Both the position numbers and the translations under genes were made by a program. From an uncultured Neisseriaceae bacterium (GTDB lineage Bacteria; Pseudomonadota; Gammaproteobacteria; Burkholderiales; UBA11063), in contig CALMTA010000148.1 in the NCBI GenBank assembly GCA_937872505.1, positions 1-58,990 on the forward strand: DNA of 58,990 bases, read 5' to 3'. Shown here one piece after another: positions 27,361-42,300 of this stretch. Below the pieces are notes generated by a model that had not been told where the DNA came from, searched no databases, and saw nothing but the letters and a program-made list of their open reading frames with translations. Position 1 is the first letter of the stretch; each line of letters starts with the position of its first letter.

Positions 27361-30300
27361 ATGGACGAAGATTTTTTGTTAAGCATATCTGGTGATACTA
27401 TTCCTGATTATCCAGCAGCAGGACCCATGCAAATTAATTCTGTGCCTATAGTTGAACCTACTACAGATAGTGCCCCTGTTACTTCTAAATCAGGAAATCA
27501 AGAAGGACTTGTTGGAGAAAGTAAACCATTTACTTTTTCAGATAGAATGTCTGAAATAGGTTCAAATATTTTCCCCGCTTTAGGGAGAGAGTTAATAGGA
27601 GGAATTGTAGATTTTGGTGGGGCTTTAAATCCAGGGGCTCAAATAGAGAGCTACATGAAAACAGGAGAATTTATTCCTGCTGTTACTCAATCAGGTAAAG
27701 CACAAATGAATGTTGTTGGGGCTTTTGGTGAAGGTGTAGTTACTACTATTGGTAATATTATGGGTATTACTCAAGATGGTCTTGAATACCTAAATGTTAT
27801 TGATGGAACAGAAGAAGAAAAAAATAATTTGGATAAGGTTTTTTCAAACTTTATTATAAACGAGGGTCAAGATTTTAGGGAAAATATGTCTGAAAGTGCA
27901 AGTGCACTTGTTGGAGGAACTACTCCTGAACTTCAAGAAGAAAGAAAAAATGAAAGTGTAGCTGTTATGCTTACACGACCTGAATTTTGGACAGAACAAG
28001 GAGCCCAAGGTGCAGGTTCTATGGCTTCTTTCTTTGCCCCAAGTATGTTTTTAGGTAAGGCAGTTAGTGCTCTTGCCAGAGTTTCTATGGGATTGTCAAA
28101 ATTTGGTAGAGTTGCATCTTATGCTGGAGGAGCGATAACATCAGCAACAGCAATGTCTACTATTGAAGCTGGTATGGAAAGCTCTGGAATGTATAAAAAG
28201 CAGTATGAAGATGTTTTTGTTAAAGAGTTTGATAAAATTACAAAAGCTTCCCCTGGGATAGACCCCGCTGAAGCTGAAAAACAAGCTCATGCTAAAGCTT
28301 TAGTAAGTGCTTCTAATGCTGCTTCTTATGTAGCCAGTGCAAATGTAGCTTTACTTGTACCTACAAATCTTTTAGAAACTTTACTTTTGTTTTCTCCTTT
28401 TAAAGGAACAACTAAAGCTGTAGGTACAGTTTTATGGAACACTGCTTCTGAAAGTTTTCAGGAAGGTATGCAAGGGGGTATAGAAAAAAATGCTGAAGAT
28501 AAATTTGAATACGGTAATGAAAAAGAATTAGGAGGAGCATGGAATAGAAATATTTCAGAGCCTTTCTTTACAATGACAGACGCATTAAAAGAAGGAGATA
28601 AAGACGCATGGTCTTCAGTGATTATTGGAGGAGTGATGGGAGGAGGTTCAAGTTCAATTTCTGAATTTCAAGAACATTCTAAATATAGAGCTTTAAAAGA
28701 AAGATTAGGAAATGCTTTATCCTCTGAATTGGATTATAAAGGTTTAATAAGAACTTTTGAAGACTTGTTTGAATATGAAACTACAACTGAAAATGGTGTT
28801 GAAAGTAGAAAGATAAAGGTTGATGGAAAAGGAGAGCCTATGCTAAATGTAGCAAAGGTAAAAGAGCATTTTCAAACTTTAGATGAGTTATCTAAACTTA
28901 TAAGTGAAGCAGATGTAACTGAAGACAGTGTATTGAAGTCCTTACTTCAACAAGAAATATTGTCTAAAGCTTTGTTTGCAGAATTACAATCAGGAACAGA
29001 CCCCTCTTCTATATTAGAATTGTTTGATGAAACAGCTTCTAAAGTAGGAAACAAGGGTAATGTAGAATATGGAGGGGAAATTATTTCCAAAAAAGATTTC
29101 AATGAAAAAAGAAGGCAGCAGTTAGAAGATTCAATGGAAGATTGGAGAAAGGCTAAATTTACTGGAAAGACATATAACATGACAGGAAGAGAAGTCTTTT
29201 CTTTGTTTGATAACATGGCTAAAACTACTGTGTTAAATAGGGAATTAGAAAGATTAGAGAAACTGAAAAAGGACATTAATCCAGGTGATGATAATTTGTA
29301 TACAAGAGCATTAAACGATAACATAGCAAAAGTAAACGTTGCCTTAGAAAAACTTAAACAATCACATGTTAAAATAACTTCTCCTGAAGGTATTGCTTTC
29401 AGAAAAACAGAAACAGAGATTGCTAAAGACTTTAACATAGTTTTAGATATAATAGACCGTCTTTACAAAAAAGGTAATGTAACAACAAACGACACAAAAA
29501 ATTTATCAAAACTTATAGAAGACCTAAATACTAAGGTAAGTGACCTTATTTCTAAAGAAGAAAATGAAGAAAGAAAAGTTATCCTTCAAGATTTAAAAAA
29601 TACTATTGAAAAATCTTTAAATGATACAGCTCAAGAGTTAAAAGAAAATACTTTTGCGTCTAAAATAAAAGAAGATACTGATACAAGAAAGGAAATATTA
29701 GACACTGCTAACAGTTTGTTAGGTCAAGACCTTACTTATGAGGAAGTAGAAACACAGTTTAAAGAGAAGTACAAAGATAAACCAGAATATTCTCCTCTTG
29801 TAGATGAGTATTTAAAACAGCTAAAAGAAAAGAAAGAAGCTCAAAGACTTAGAAAAGAAGCTGATGAAGCTGAAGAAATAGCTAACCCAGGGAAAAAAGC
29901 TAAAGAGGAAGCAAGGCGTTCTGTAGGACAAGTTATATCAGAAACAGCTACAAGTATTAGAAGAACACATATTGGAAACAATGCTATAGAAAAAGCCGCT
30001 TTAAAAGTTTTAAAAGACTGGGGGTATGATGAAAAGTTTGTAGCCGCTAATGATTTCATAGAATTTGAAGAGGTGTTTACTGCTCCTAACGGCACTGAAA
30101 AAACTTCTCCTGCCAGACTTCAGATACACAATGAAAATGCTTTTTCTATAACCACTTCTCAAGGAGTATTTTTCTATAATGGGAATGGTAAGTTAGAAGC
30201 TGTTTCTACTAATTCAAATGTAGCAGAACTTAAAGCTGAATTTGGAGATGACATATTGAATAAGATTAGTGAGTTATCAGGTATTACTTTAGAGAACTTA

Positions 30301-33300
30301 GAAAATCCTAAAATACTAAAAAAATCTGTAGTTGAAAATCAATCTATATTTTATCTTGTAACAGACAACAAACATTTAAGTATATACAAAACAGGATTTC
30401 GTTTACATGATTATGCAGATAATTCTGTAAAGGTAATTGACTTTGAAACTAAAGAAGTTTCTACATCAACAGAGGAAGAAAAAGGAAATGAAGAAAGTAA
30501 TGTAGGGGAAGATATAGAAAAATTTGCTAACAGGATTAAGAACGGTGAAACAATGACTTCACCAGAAGACTTACAGTTTTATGCGAATAATACAACTGAA
30601 ATTGAAGCTTTACTAAAAAAACAATCTACAGAAAATAAAGTAGAAAGTACAAAAGAAGATATAGAAAAAAGAAGACAAGAGGAGTTAAACAATAGAAGTA
30701 TAACTGAAAGGAATACTGATGGTAAGTGGGATGTTGCTGCTGAATACTTATTAAATAGTGGAACTAATTCCGTATTAAGTACTGATTATTATTTATTGGG
30801 AGTAGCTGGGGCATTTAGCAAATTAACAGGTATTATAGACGATATAAGAAATAAATACGCAAGAGAATTAGCGGATAATAATCTTGTGGACTTATCTAAC
30901 GCTATAAATTCTAACTTATTTAATACTATAAATAGCGAAATAAGAAATGAGATAGAAAAAATATATGGGAAAGAGGGGGCTTTATTATTTGACATCATAT
31001 CTAAATCGCCTAAAGGATTAACAGGCAGGGTAGGGAATGAAGTATCTTCTAAAATAGATAATTTAGAAGATAAAATTAATAGAGAAATCAATGCTAAATA
31101 TGATGCAGAACTAAAAGAAGCAGAAGCTTTATTAAAGGAACAATCTACAGAAAACAAATCTGAACAAACAGCTATTGAAAAAGAAGAGAAATCTACAGAG
31201 ATAAATGATTTAAGTATAGAAGTCACCTCTGAAAAATACAGTTCTAAACTGCTCAAAGATAACCCAGATAAACTATTTGTTTTTGGTGATAATGTTAAAA
31301 GAACAGGTAAAGGTGGACAAGCTGTAATTAGAGATGAACCTAATAGCATAGGAATAGCTACAAAATTGGAACCTAATAACGGCAAAAATGCTTTTATGTC
31401 TGATGATAATTTAGAGCAGAATAAAGCTGTTATAGATGAAGATATAAAAAAAATTAAAGAGAAGGCATCATTAGAAGGAAAAACAATTGTATTTCCTAAA
31501 GGAGGTCTTGGTACTGGGCTTGCCTCTCTTAAATGGAAGGCTCCTCAAACTTTTGAGTACTTAAATCAAAGGTTAAAAGAGGAGTTTAGATTTAACAACA
31601 CCTCTGGAGGAATAATAACAGTTGCAAGAGAGGCTAAGGAAGGCCTTAAAAAAGCAGACGAGGTACAACAAATTGTAGCAGAGATGGCTGAAGAGAAAGC
31701 TACAGAAAAAGAAGAAGCTGTTTCTAATAGTGAAATAACTGTGAAAGAAGATACAGATATTACACTAACCTCTGCTGCTGAGAATTTATATATGGATGAT
31801 AAGAGCTTCTGGTCTGAGTTTCAAGCATTTTTACCTGAAGAAAATATAGCCTATCTATCTGTAGAAGGTGACCGTACTTCTACAGGATTTGCAGAAGTAG
31901 TAACAGAAGTACCAAAATATCCTTTAAATATACAGCCTGATAAGTTACTCCCAGGAACAGTTATAACACTTAAAATTCCTGATAACTATAATGATGTACC
32001 TGTAAAAGAAGGTGCTGAAACATCTACTTTTGGAGACTTGTCAAAACGTAGAGGTCCTGAATGGACAAAAGAGAACATGCCTATAGGCATTTATTATGGA
32101 GATACTTTAATAGGCTATTTACATGTTCCTACATGGGTCTCTGATAGAGCAAGTGAAGATAATCGAGTTGAGGCTTTAAAGAAATTAAATAGTCTAAGAG
32201 GAAAATTTCTTGCTAAAGGCGGTGTTCCAATACCAGGAATGAAATTAGCTACAACTATTACTAAGAAAAATGATGGTATTGCTAATACGTTAGGTAAAAG
32301 TCAAGAGCTACTTACTGTCCATGAAGCTATGCACAAGACAAGTAAAGTTACTGCTTTTATGGTAGCCCCAAACAGAGATGGTTTTAGATTTTATGGTAAA
32401 AATCAAGAGGAGGTTTTAGGAAAAAATGCTTCTATTTTAATCCCTTACAGCTTACAAACACAGGATAAGAACAAGAATATGCCTGTTGTTTTAATACGTA
32501 TTACTGATGGAGTTGTTGATGGAGTGACTTTTCCAAGGTGGCGTGTACTTCCTATAACTAAATTAAAACAGGGACCACTTGTAAATTCTCCTTTGCATAC
32601 TTTAATGATTGAAACTTTAAAAAGGTTTTTCAGAAACTATATTGAAAGTTCTGAATTGTCTGAAATAAAAAATGTTGAAGATTTTGGAGAGTTTTTAAAA
32701 TTCTTTTTACCTGAGCATTCTATTGCTGGGGATAGGTCATTACGTGAGGAAATAAAAAGAATAGAAAATGAAGAGGGCTTATCAGCAGCAGATAGATTAG
32801 AAATGATAAGGCAAGTATTAGCACCATACTCACATCCTAATAACTTAACGTTTTCTATAGTAAATAACGATATATATTTCACTAAAGGAAATAATAGTAA
32901 ATTAGGAAGCAGTGACTCTACTATCATTAAGATAAGCCCTTCTTTCTTTGAAAACATGGGTAATAGTGCTGAGTTGAATTCAATGTACACCAAGTTAATG
33001 GGTATATTAGAAGAAGAGTTCAATTCTATACAGGAATTTAATGTAAATAAATCTGCTTTTGAGAAAGGTAAAAAAATGCCTTTATTAGAAAGTATAGATG
33101 CTGAAAAAAGTACACAAAGGGATTATTCAGAGATAGTTGACCAACTACACCAAACAATCTTCAAATCAACAGCTTTTGTTAATGAAGAAAATGAAACTAT
33201 ACACTCTGTAATAATTCAGCCTATTATACAGTTTGACATGAATGCTGTATTAACACCCTCTGTTGAAGTAACTGTTACTGAAGATAATACTACTTTAAGC

Positions 33301-36300
33301 TTTGAACAACTAAAAGAAAAGTATATAGAGGGGTTACTACCAAAAGTAGTAGAACTTTCTGAGGATGAAAAGACTTATGTAGAGGCTAATCCTAAAGAAG
33401 GTCAAATACCTGAAGTATTTATGAGAGTAAGTACTTTTAAATCTAAAAGAGATGCTTTTAATTTAGAAGCTCTTCCTGATAGAGGCTTAACAAGGCAACA
33501 AGCGAGAGGTACTGCTATAGACACTTTATTTAGAGATTTATTTGAGGGTAAAGTTGATGTAGATAATAGAACCGAGGTAGAAACAGCTTTTCACTCCTAT
33601 ATAGCATTAGAGTTTCGGGGTCTTTCGATTCCTACAATTAAAGATAGCTTAATAGATGACCTAATAGGTATTTTTAAAAGTATAAAAAAATCATTAGACG
33701 AAAAAGGGTTAGTGTATTCAGCAAATACTAATTCATTATACGGAAGAATAGATGGTGAGTTAATTGCAGGTACAGCAGACATAATAGCCTATGACCCAAA
33801 GACTGGAACTTATTACATCTTAGACTTTAAAACTTCAAGTAGAAGTAGACCCAAAGACTACACTAATACAAGAGGTATTTATAAACAATCAGACCTTATA
33901 CAATTAAATATATACAGGTCATTACTTGCTGAAATTCTTAACATACCCCAAGAGAAGATATTATTGGGTGTATTTCCTGTTTATATAGGTGAAGATGAGA
34001 GGTATATAAATAGTGCAACTCTTGTTGAGACAACCAATGATTTAATGCCTGGGGTTTTAACTGTTTCTACAGAAAATACAATAGAACAAATTTTAGGCTT
34101 AGACACAACTGTTGAAGATACGCCTGAAATAGACACTGCTACTTTAATGGAAGATGTTGTTCCATCTGATGTAAATATAGACCCACAAGATACTGCTGAA
34201 AATGTTGAAGTTCCTACTGAAAGTGAGACTTTAGAAACTATTCCATCTCTGGAACCAGAGGTTTCTGATATTGAGTGGAATGAGTTAAATACGGATATAT
34301 ACAATATTTTCCAAGGGTTAGATGTATCAGGTATAGTAGAGAATATTGCTGAACTTACTTATGAGCAGTTAGCCAGTATTCCAGGAGAATTTTCTGAGAA
34401 GGTTGATTATATATACAAGATAGCCTCTTCAGAAGGACCTCCAACACAAGATATTTCATTACCTTCATTACAACATTTGAGTACTCCAAAAACAGATGCT
34501 TTAAGAAAGAAATTTGAAAAGGATAATAACTATATTTCAGACCTTGACGTAAATGATTTCCAAGAAGTAATTTATGACGTACATCATTTTGTTTTAAGTA
34601 AAATGCTTGTTGAAGGGGAAGAAAAAATGGAGTTTCTGCCTGCTTTTAAATTGTATATGAAACAATTAAAAGCAGGTGCAGAGATAACAGATAAAGAAAA
34701 GAAGGAGAAGATAAAAAAAATACTAAAAAGTATACAAGAAACAGGAACTCGTATTTACAGTGCTAAAGGGGTTTATAAAAGTAAAGTTCAAAGGCTATCC
34801 AATCTAACAAGGTCTTTGATGACTTTGTTAGGTGTAAATGAACAGAAGTTAGCAGAGGTATTAAAAAGTTCCGATTTTAGTAGTTATAATGTAGTACAAA
34901 GAAATCAGTTAGAACACTATAAAGTTCTTCAATCAGAAATAGCTTTGGTAAAAACTGATATAGAAACCCATGAAAAAACAATAGCCACATATATAGAAAG
35001 GCTAAAAGATTTAGGATATGAATATAGTTTAAGAGTTACTCACGTTTTGAAAAACCTTAACACTATACAGTTTATTGTAAAAAGAATGATTTCTGATGTA
35101 GATAAGCAATTAAAAGCAGAAGAGGAAGAAAATGATGTTTATGATGTAGAAGGTGAACAAATTGATGGTATAGATGAAAACAGTGCTGCAACTGAAGGTG
35201 GAATGGATGAAACAGATGATTCAGGACATACTTGGGACCAAGGAGTTGGGGAAAAGAGTTTAAGAATTTCTATGCCAAAATATTTGAGAATGAATTTGTC
35301 TGGCATTAAAAGAATGGAAGAAAAAGAAACTGAAGATGGTACTACTATTGTTAACGCTAAAAACTTTTTGAATAAGGACTCTATAGTGAGTCCTGAAGAA
35401 GTTTACTATACTTTAAAAACTCTTTTATCAGGTACTTCAAACTCTTTAGAGGAAATTTTAAGTATTTTAGGGAAATACTCCACAACTTATTTGTGGTTGC
35501 CACAAGTAATCACTATGTTAGAAACTAACAAAAAGTTTGCTACTCAATTTGCAAGCTCAATGCCTTCTCATGCCCTAAATATGACTGGCGTTAGTGTACA
35601 AAAGAATAAAACAAAGAGTGGAACAACTTACTCAATAAAAGTATACAACTCAAACTCTAATGACGCAGTAAAATCCACAAAAGAAAAATGGATGTATGAA
35701 GCTGCAAGGTCTAAAGTTTTTTATGTTAAAGATGGGCAACTTGTTGTTGATAAAAATAGACTTTTTGAAACCATTCAAGGGTTAAAGAATATTGCTAATA
35801 CTATTCAAGGTGGTGGTGTATCTTCTTCTATTCCAAGTTTAAGTGCTTCTGGAACTGATTTTACTAAGATAATAAAAAAGACATCTGTTGGAACTAAGAG
35901 TATAAAATCTTTAACCACTGATGGTATTAACAATAATATTGAAGTTACTGTAAATGATTTAGAAACTTATTTTGGGCTTACTAAAAATTCTTCTCTTAGG
36001 TTAGCTACAAAAGATACCATACCATTTGAGAGTATTACAGAACAAGGTGTACAGTTTTCTATTAGTTATAATGTACTTGTTAATAATACTAACGTAGAAA
36101 AGAAACAAGTAATAACTCTGAAAAAATCTGGAGATAAGTTCTTATTTAGTTCTAAACCTGTTAGTGAAAAAACCTCTGTACAAATATCTGAATTATCAGA
36201 GCTACTAAGTAATGTAGGAATATCAATGAGTTATAGGGCACTTGAAAAAATAGTGAACAAAGGCATCTCATCAGGAAGGTATACTAATAATATATTAAAA

Positions 36301-39300
36301 CTGTTTACTGACAACAACGGTGTATTTAATATTCTAATACAAGAGCTTGACAAAATATACAAAGGCTTACCTTCAAATACTTCTTCTACAACTGCTCCAA
36401 TAGAATTAAGTGTTGTAGACAGCTTTATAGAACAGACTTTTGCAACAACTTTAGCCAAAGAACATATAGAACATAGCCCTTCCTTAGAAGTTATTACAAG
36501 TAATTTCCGTGAGAGCAGAAAAGCAATACATACTCACGTTCTACGTAAAATGATTACTGATAGGATAATGTATTTAAAAGAAGAATTGGAAAAAGATGTA
36601 GATAAAAGGCAATTGATAAATCAGATTAAGCACTCTATTTTTAGCTCTGATAGTTTATACATGGATTTGCTTTTAGAGGAAACTGAGGAAACTGTACTTT
36701 TAGATTTTAAAGATAAGTTTGGTATAGACCACTTATCCTTAAATGTTTTGAAGCAGACTTTAAAGGATTACTACAACACTAAAAAACTTAAAGATTTAAC
36801 ACCTATTGAACAAGAGATTGTAGAGTTGGCTTATTATACAAGTAATAATGTGGATTCTAAAAAAATCTCTTCAGGCTCTTTGAAAGGTAAAACAGTAAGA
36901 ATAGCTTCCTATTTAGTTCCTAAAATGAGTGATAAGGATACTGAGCTTGCTACTCAAGGTATAGCTTATGTTTTTAAATCTGGTAATAGTGATTTTTCTA
37001 CGAAAGAAGAAGATGTAAATCAGGCTTATACTCTGTATGTAGAAAGGGTTATTGTACCTGAAATAAAAAGGATACTACATACTAACAGGTCAAAACTTAA
37101 TTTTAACTCTAAGTATCTTTTGGGTGGAAAAGTATTTAACAATACACCTATACTGAACGCTTTAAGCATTAAAGGAATTTCTTTTTTAAATATACTAAAA
37201 AGAGCCTCTGAAGATAGAACAAAAACAATTGATGAGCTTACAAAAGAGATTGTGGAACTTTATTCTTCAGAGTTAAGAGCAGCCGCTAAAAAAATTATAA
37301 CTACTGAAACAGTTAGAAGGCTTCAACTATGGGAAAAAGGTAAACTTTTAGATATAGACGAAAGTGGTAAAATAACAGGTATTAGGTTTTTAGATGAGTC
37401 ATATCTTTATCGTGTAAAAGACCAAAGAGGTCATAGAGAAACAGCAGAAAGAATAGCTTTTGAATATACTGTTAATTCTCTTATAAATAGTTCTGAACAA
37501 CAGATGCTTTTTATAGGCGACTTAGCAGACAAATTTGATTTGAAAAATTCTGGTCTGAAAGCTAAACTTGTGTCTGCAATAAATGGGGAAAGCATTTTAA
37601 CTGATGCTGAAGCCTCATTAATCTCTAAATCTATATACAGTGTTTCAGCGGGTAAAAGGTTAGCAGACCTAATTGCTCCTGGGACTAAAGCTGCTGAAAG
37701 TGAGAAGAACTATTTTTATTACATGCCTATCAAAGATATTATAGGTATGTCCTCTTCAATAGAAGTGATAACTCAGTACTTAGATGGTAAAAAATATAAT
37801 GAAGAAGAACATAAACAACAAGGTTCAGACTACTTGAAAAACTTCCCAAATTCTGCTGCCTTCTTTAATATGGAAACCACTGATGGTTTTGAGTTTGGTA
37901 CTTGGAGAGAGGGTATTTATATACGTATGCAAGAAGGGCTTCTTTCTAATGAAGAGGCAAACGTATTAACAGAGGCTATTGCTAATAAAGTTAGTTGGAA
38001 AGACTTTAATGAAGAAGAGAAAAAACTTGCTGGAATACTCCTTAATAAAGTTCATCAACCTGATAAGCCTGTATACACAGGATTAGTTTATGAAAATGTT
38101 GAAGGAGAAGACTATGGAGTATTTAGAGAGGTCTATGTAAAAAGTTCTATAGCTTATCTTATTCCTCAACTTACTTCAGGAATGACTCTTGACCCTTTAA
38201 GAATTTTCATGGAAAAACTTGAAGATAACCTATTAGATAAAACTACTACTTCAGAGTTTTTTGGCTCTGGGGGTGTGAGGGTTCCTTTTAGTTCTGCTGT
38301 GAAATTAGGGCAAAAAAATGAAACATTAGAGGTGTTTGATGAAAATGCTAATGTTAGACAAGACCTTTTAAGTCTTATAGATAGCCCAGAAAAGTTAGAG
38401 GCGTTTAAAGAAAAATATCTTATACAAGTTCCAAGAACTCACCTAAGAAGGCAGCAAGAAGTTCCTTATAAATCTAAAAAGAAAGACTCAAGTAAAAATT
38501 TAAGGGGTTCACAAGAAGCTAAATTTATTTTTGCTGACTTGCTTTCTATTAACAGGATTACAAATAAATATGATGTAGAGATACCCTTTGAATTTAGAGG
38601 TGCACAGTATAACCCAAAGCAACTGTATGATATTTATTTAGATACCTATAAGAAAATTTACGAAGAACAGTTTCAAGCATTATTGAATGAGGAGTTAAAA
38701 ATAGACACATATCCTACTTTAGAAGAAGCGTTAAGTCTTCTTGATGAAGCTAAGATAGATACTAAAGATATTGTTACACTGTATGATGCTGTAAAAGCAT
38801 TAAAATCTAACAACATTTCTTTCTATAAGCATGTTGATTTAGCTGATTCTGTAAGTAAAGATATTAGTCCTTTAATGAACTTGTTGAGGGCTGAAGCAGA
38901 GTCAAGACAAGGGTATAGTTTAACTGCAAGGAACATACTTAAATTTAATGGAAAATCTATAATGGACTTAAATTACCCTCTGTGGGCAAGTTCACACTCT
39001 GATAAATTTGAGGCTCTTTTGAATGCAGTAGTAAGTAATAGGGTGTATAAAATAATTTTCCCAGGATATTCTTATGTTTTAACTCCAGATATTTTAGGAA
39101 AAAAACTTACTAATGTAGAAGCTACAAAAGAAGTACTTGACAAATATGCTGATAAAATTATTTGGACAAAACCTGAATATGCTAAACAGCAAAATATTAA
39201 AGGGCACGATATTGTAAATGGAAAAGTACAACTTGACCAAGTAATTGTACCATCTAAATTTGTAGGAAATGATGGTATGATTATTGATTTGTTTGAAGGT

Positions 39301-42300
39301 ATAGAAGAAGGTGTAGGAAACAACTGGGTAAAATTTGAAGGTGGAAAAATGATTTTAAGAACGGAAAATCTACCTAAAGAGTTGTTAAACCTTTTTGGGT
39401 TTAGGATACCTACTTCTGGACTTATGTCAATGGCAGGAATTGAAATTGTAGGTTTTTTGCATTATTCAGTAGGAGATATAGTTATAGCTCCAAGGGAATT
39501 TATTGCAAGGATGGGGTCTGACTTTGACATTGATAAGTTGTATAGCTACATGAAAAATCATTATTATGATGCTGCTACTAAATCTTTAAAGACTTTTAGT
39601 AGTGCAGATGAATATGTAAACTATCATTTAGAGATATTTAAGTCTAATCTTTTAGAAAAACAAAAAGCTAAAATAGAAAAGACAATTAGGTATCAAAATC
39701 AACAAACAAAGGGTGGACTATCAGAAGAGGACATAGAAGAAGAGACAGAAGATAACTTTAAAATATATACTGAAACAGAATTAGACGTAGTTTTAGAAAA
39801 AGCAAAACTAAAGTTTTACAACGAGTACTATAAAGGGACATTAAAAGATAAGATATTTGATATTCACTTATCTGTTATGAAAAACCCTGACCCTATCGTC
39901 TTTAAAAATATAATGTTTCCGTTGACCACAAAAATTGCAGAAGATAGTGCAACTTTAATCTATGATGAGTCTAACAAGAATATACCTACAGTAATAGCTG
40001 TAGGAAATAAAGAGTATCAAGTATATGATGCTTTTACTCCTTTATCAAGCCTTTTTCAGATAAGTGAACGTACAGCGGCAAATGCCTTCAAAACAGGTGT
40101 GGGTATAAAAGCACTAAATAGTACTTTCCATGTTAGTATTCAGCAAGCAATAGCTAAATCTAACAGACAAATAAACCTTCTTGTAGAAGAGAAAGATGAT
40201 GTTGTTAGTCTTGTTACAAGTATGTTTGGGATAGTTTCTAATGGGGAATTAGGAAGGTCAAGGACATTAGGAGTAAGTCCTGATGGAGTAACTGTTGCTG
40301 ATGGAGAACACTTTATTAGCTTTGTCAATTCAGAGGAAGTACAAACTATGGTGGATGGTAAGAAACTTGACATTTCTGGTAGGGTTAATGATACACACTT
40401 AACTTTTGCTTATAGAAGGGCTTTAACTTTACTTGGTTTTTACACTGTCAAATTAGACAACGGTAAAGTTGTAAGGATAGGGGACTTAGTTTCTATGCAA
40501 CCTGTGATAAGAGAGTTTATTAATAGAGTATCAGGATTAAGAGGTCAGCTTACAGATTTTGTATCTAATGATGTAAAAGTAGTTATTCAAGAATTGATGG
40601 ATGAACTTACTTTAGCTCCTTCTGAAGCTTTAAAAGAACAGGGCTCTCAAGACCGTATGTTTGAGGCTTTACCGAAAAGCTTTTCAGATATACTTAAAAA
40701 TGGTTTAGATGCAGAAAAGGCTTTTCAAGCAGAAATTCTAAAACATTTTGAAACTTTAAATGCGATAGGTAATAAACTTGGAAAAGTGCAGTTAGTAGCA
40801 AATTCTGACAGTAAAGTGTTAGACAAGTCTATTTTTACCAATATAGAAAAAGCTGATGAAGTTGCAGACCTACTAAATCCAGTTATATATGGGGGTAAAA
40901 AGATGTATGTAGATAATATCTCCTCTATAATAGGAGAGTTTCATGTAGATAGAAAACCTGAACTAATGACTGTAGAGCAAAAACTAAACAGTTTAAACTC
41001 GCAAGGTAAACAGTATTACTTCTTTAAAACAATCAGAGGAGTAGAAAAAGGTAAAGAAATCACTGCTAATATTTATATAAACCCATACACCTTAAATGGT
41101 CTTGCAACAGTATTTTCACTTGGAACAGGTGTAAATATTTTTTCTTCTTTGTTTCCTTATCAAGGTGAGCAATTTGAAAGGACACTTCAACAGTTTAAAA
41201 GTCTAAGAACTTCTGATGAAAGTGTAAATGCTAAAGCCCTATTCAGGAGATTTTTGTGGAGAGAGATGACTAAACATTTAATTTTGAACTCTAAAGTTCA
41301 GAAAATATTCCCTAATAACTCTGAATTAAGCGAGATTTCAAGTACTTTTTCCTATAAAGAAAGTCCTGACCCAAATATTATTAGGCAAAACGCATACGGA
41401 TATGATATTTCTGATAGTTCAAAAGAGTTAAACTCTGTATTTTCTATATTTAAAGCCTATCTAAACACCACTAATCAGGGTGCTATTAATATGGCTACTT
41501 TATTTCAATTCTATTTAAAAGGCTATTCAAGTATAACTTCATACAGTGAAGCTGATGCAAGCTATATTGATACACCTTCTAAGATAATGAACCAATCTTT
41601 TGGTATATCAGAAAATACAGCAGAAAACTTATTGAACCCTAACTCTGGTGTAACTGCTATTTTAGTAAACAAAGGACAAGAGATAACTTCTGAATATGTC
41701 TATGTAGTTGGTACCAATAAAGAGTTAATCAGAGCAAAGGTTGTTAAGAAAGAAGAAGTTTCTAATGATGAAGCTGAAATGGCTTCCCAGGCAAAAAAAT
41801 TAGGTTTAAAAAGTGTAGTTCCTGTAAAAGACAAATATGATGTTCTTGTAGTTTCAGACCCTAAAGTTATTCCTTCTGGAATGTTAGATAGAACAAGGTT
41901 TTTATCCGTTGATGATGTTACTAATAATACAACGTTTCAAAATGGTAATACTATTATTAAGTATAATGATGCTGCTATTGGAATACAAAGACTTTTGTAT
42001 AATCTTGTTGTAAATGAAGATGACTTAAAGACTTTTCGTATAAATTCAGGTCAAGCAACAGCTAATGGAACAGAAGAAACAGACGTTTTACTGCAAAAAA
42101 TGTATGATATAGTTAACAGGGGAGCAGACAAATCACTTGCTGATAGGTTATCATTTAAAATAGATGGTGTGTTTGTTTCTCCAAGCACAGCTGGTAGAAA
42201 TGACTTACACAAAGCTTTAATTAGGCTGTATGGTATACAAAAATTCTTAAACCCTGAGTACACACCTGATAATACATTTGTTAGACTGTTTGGTCTTGAA

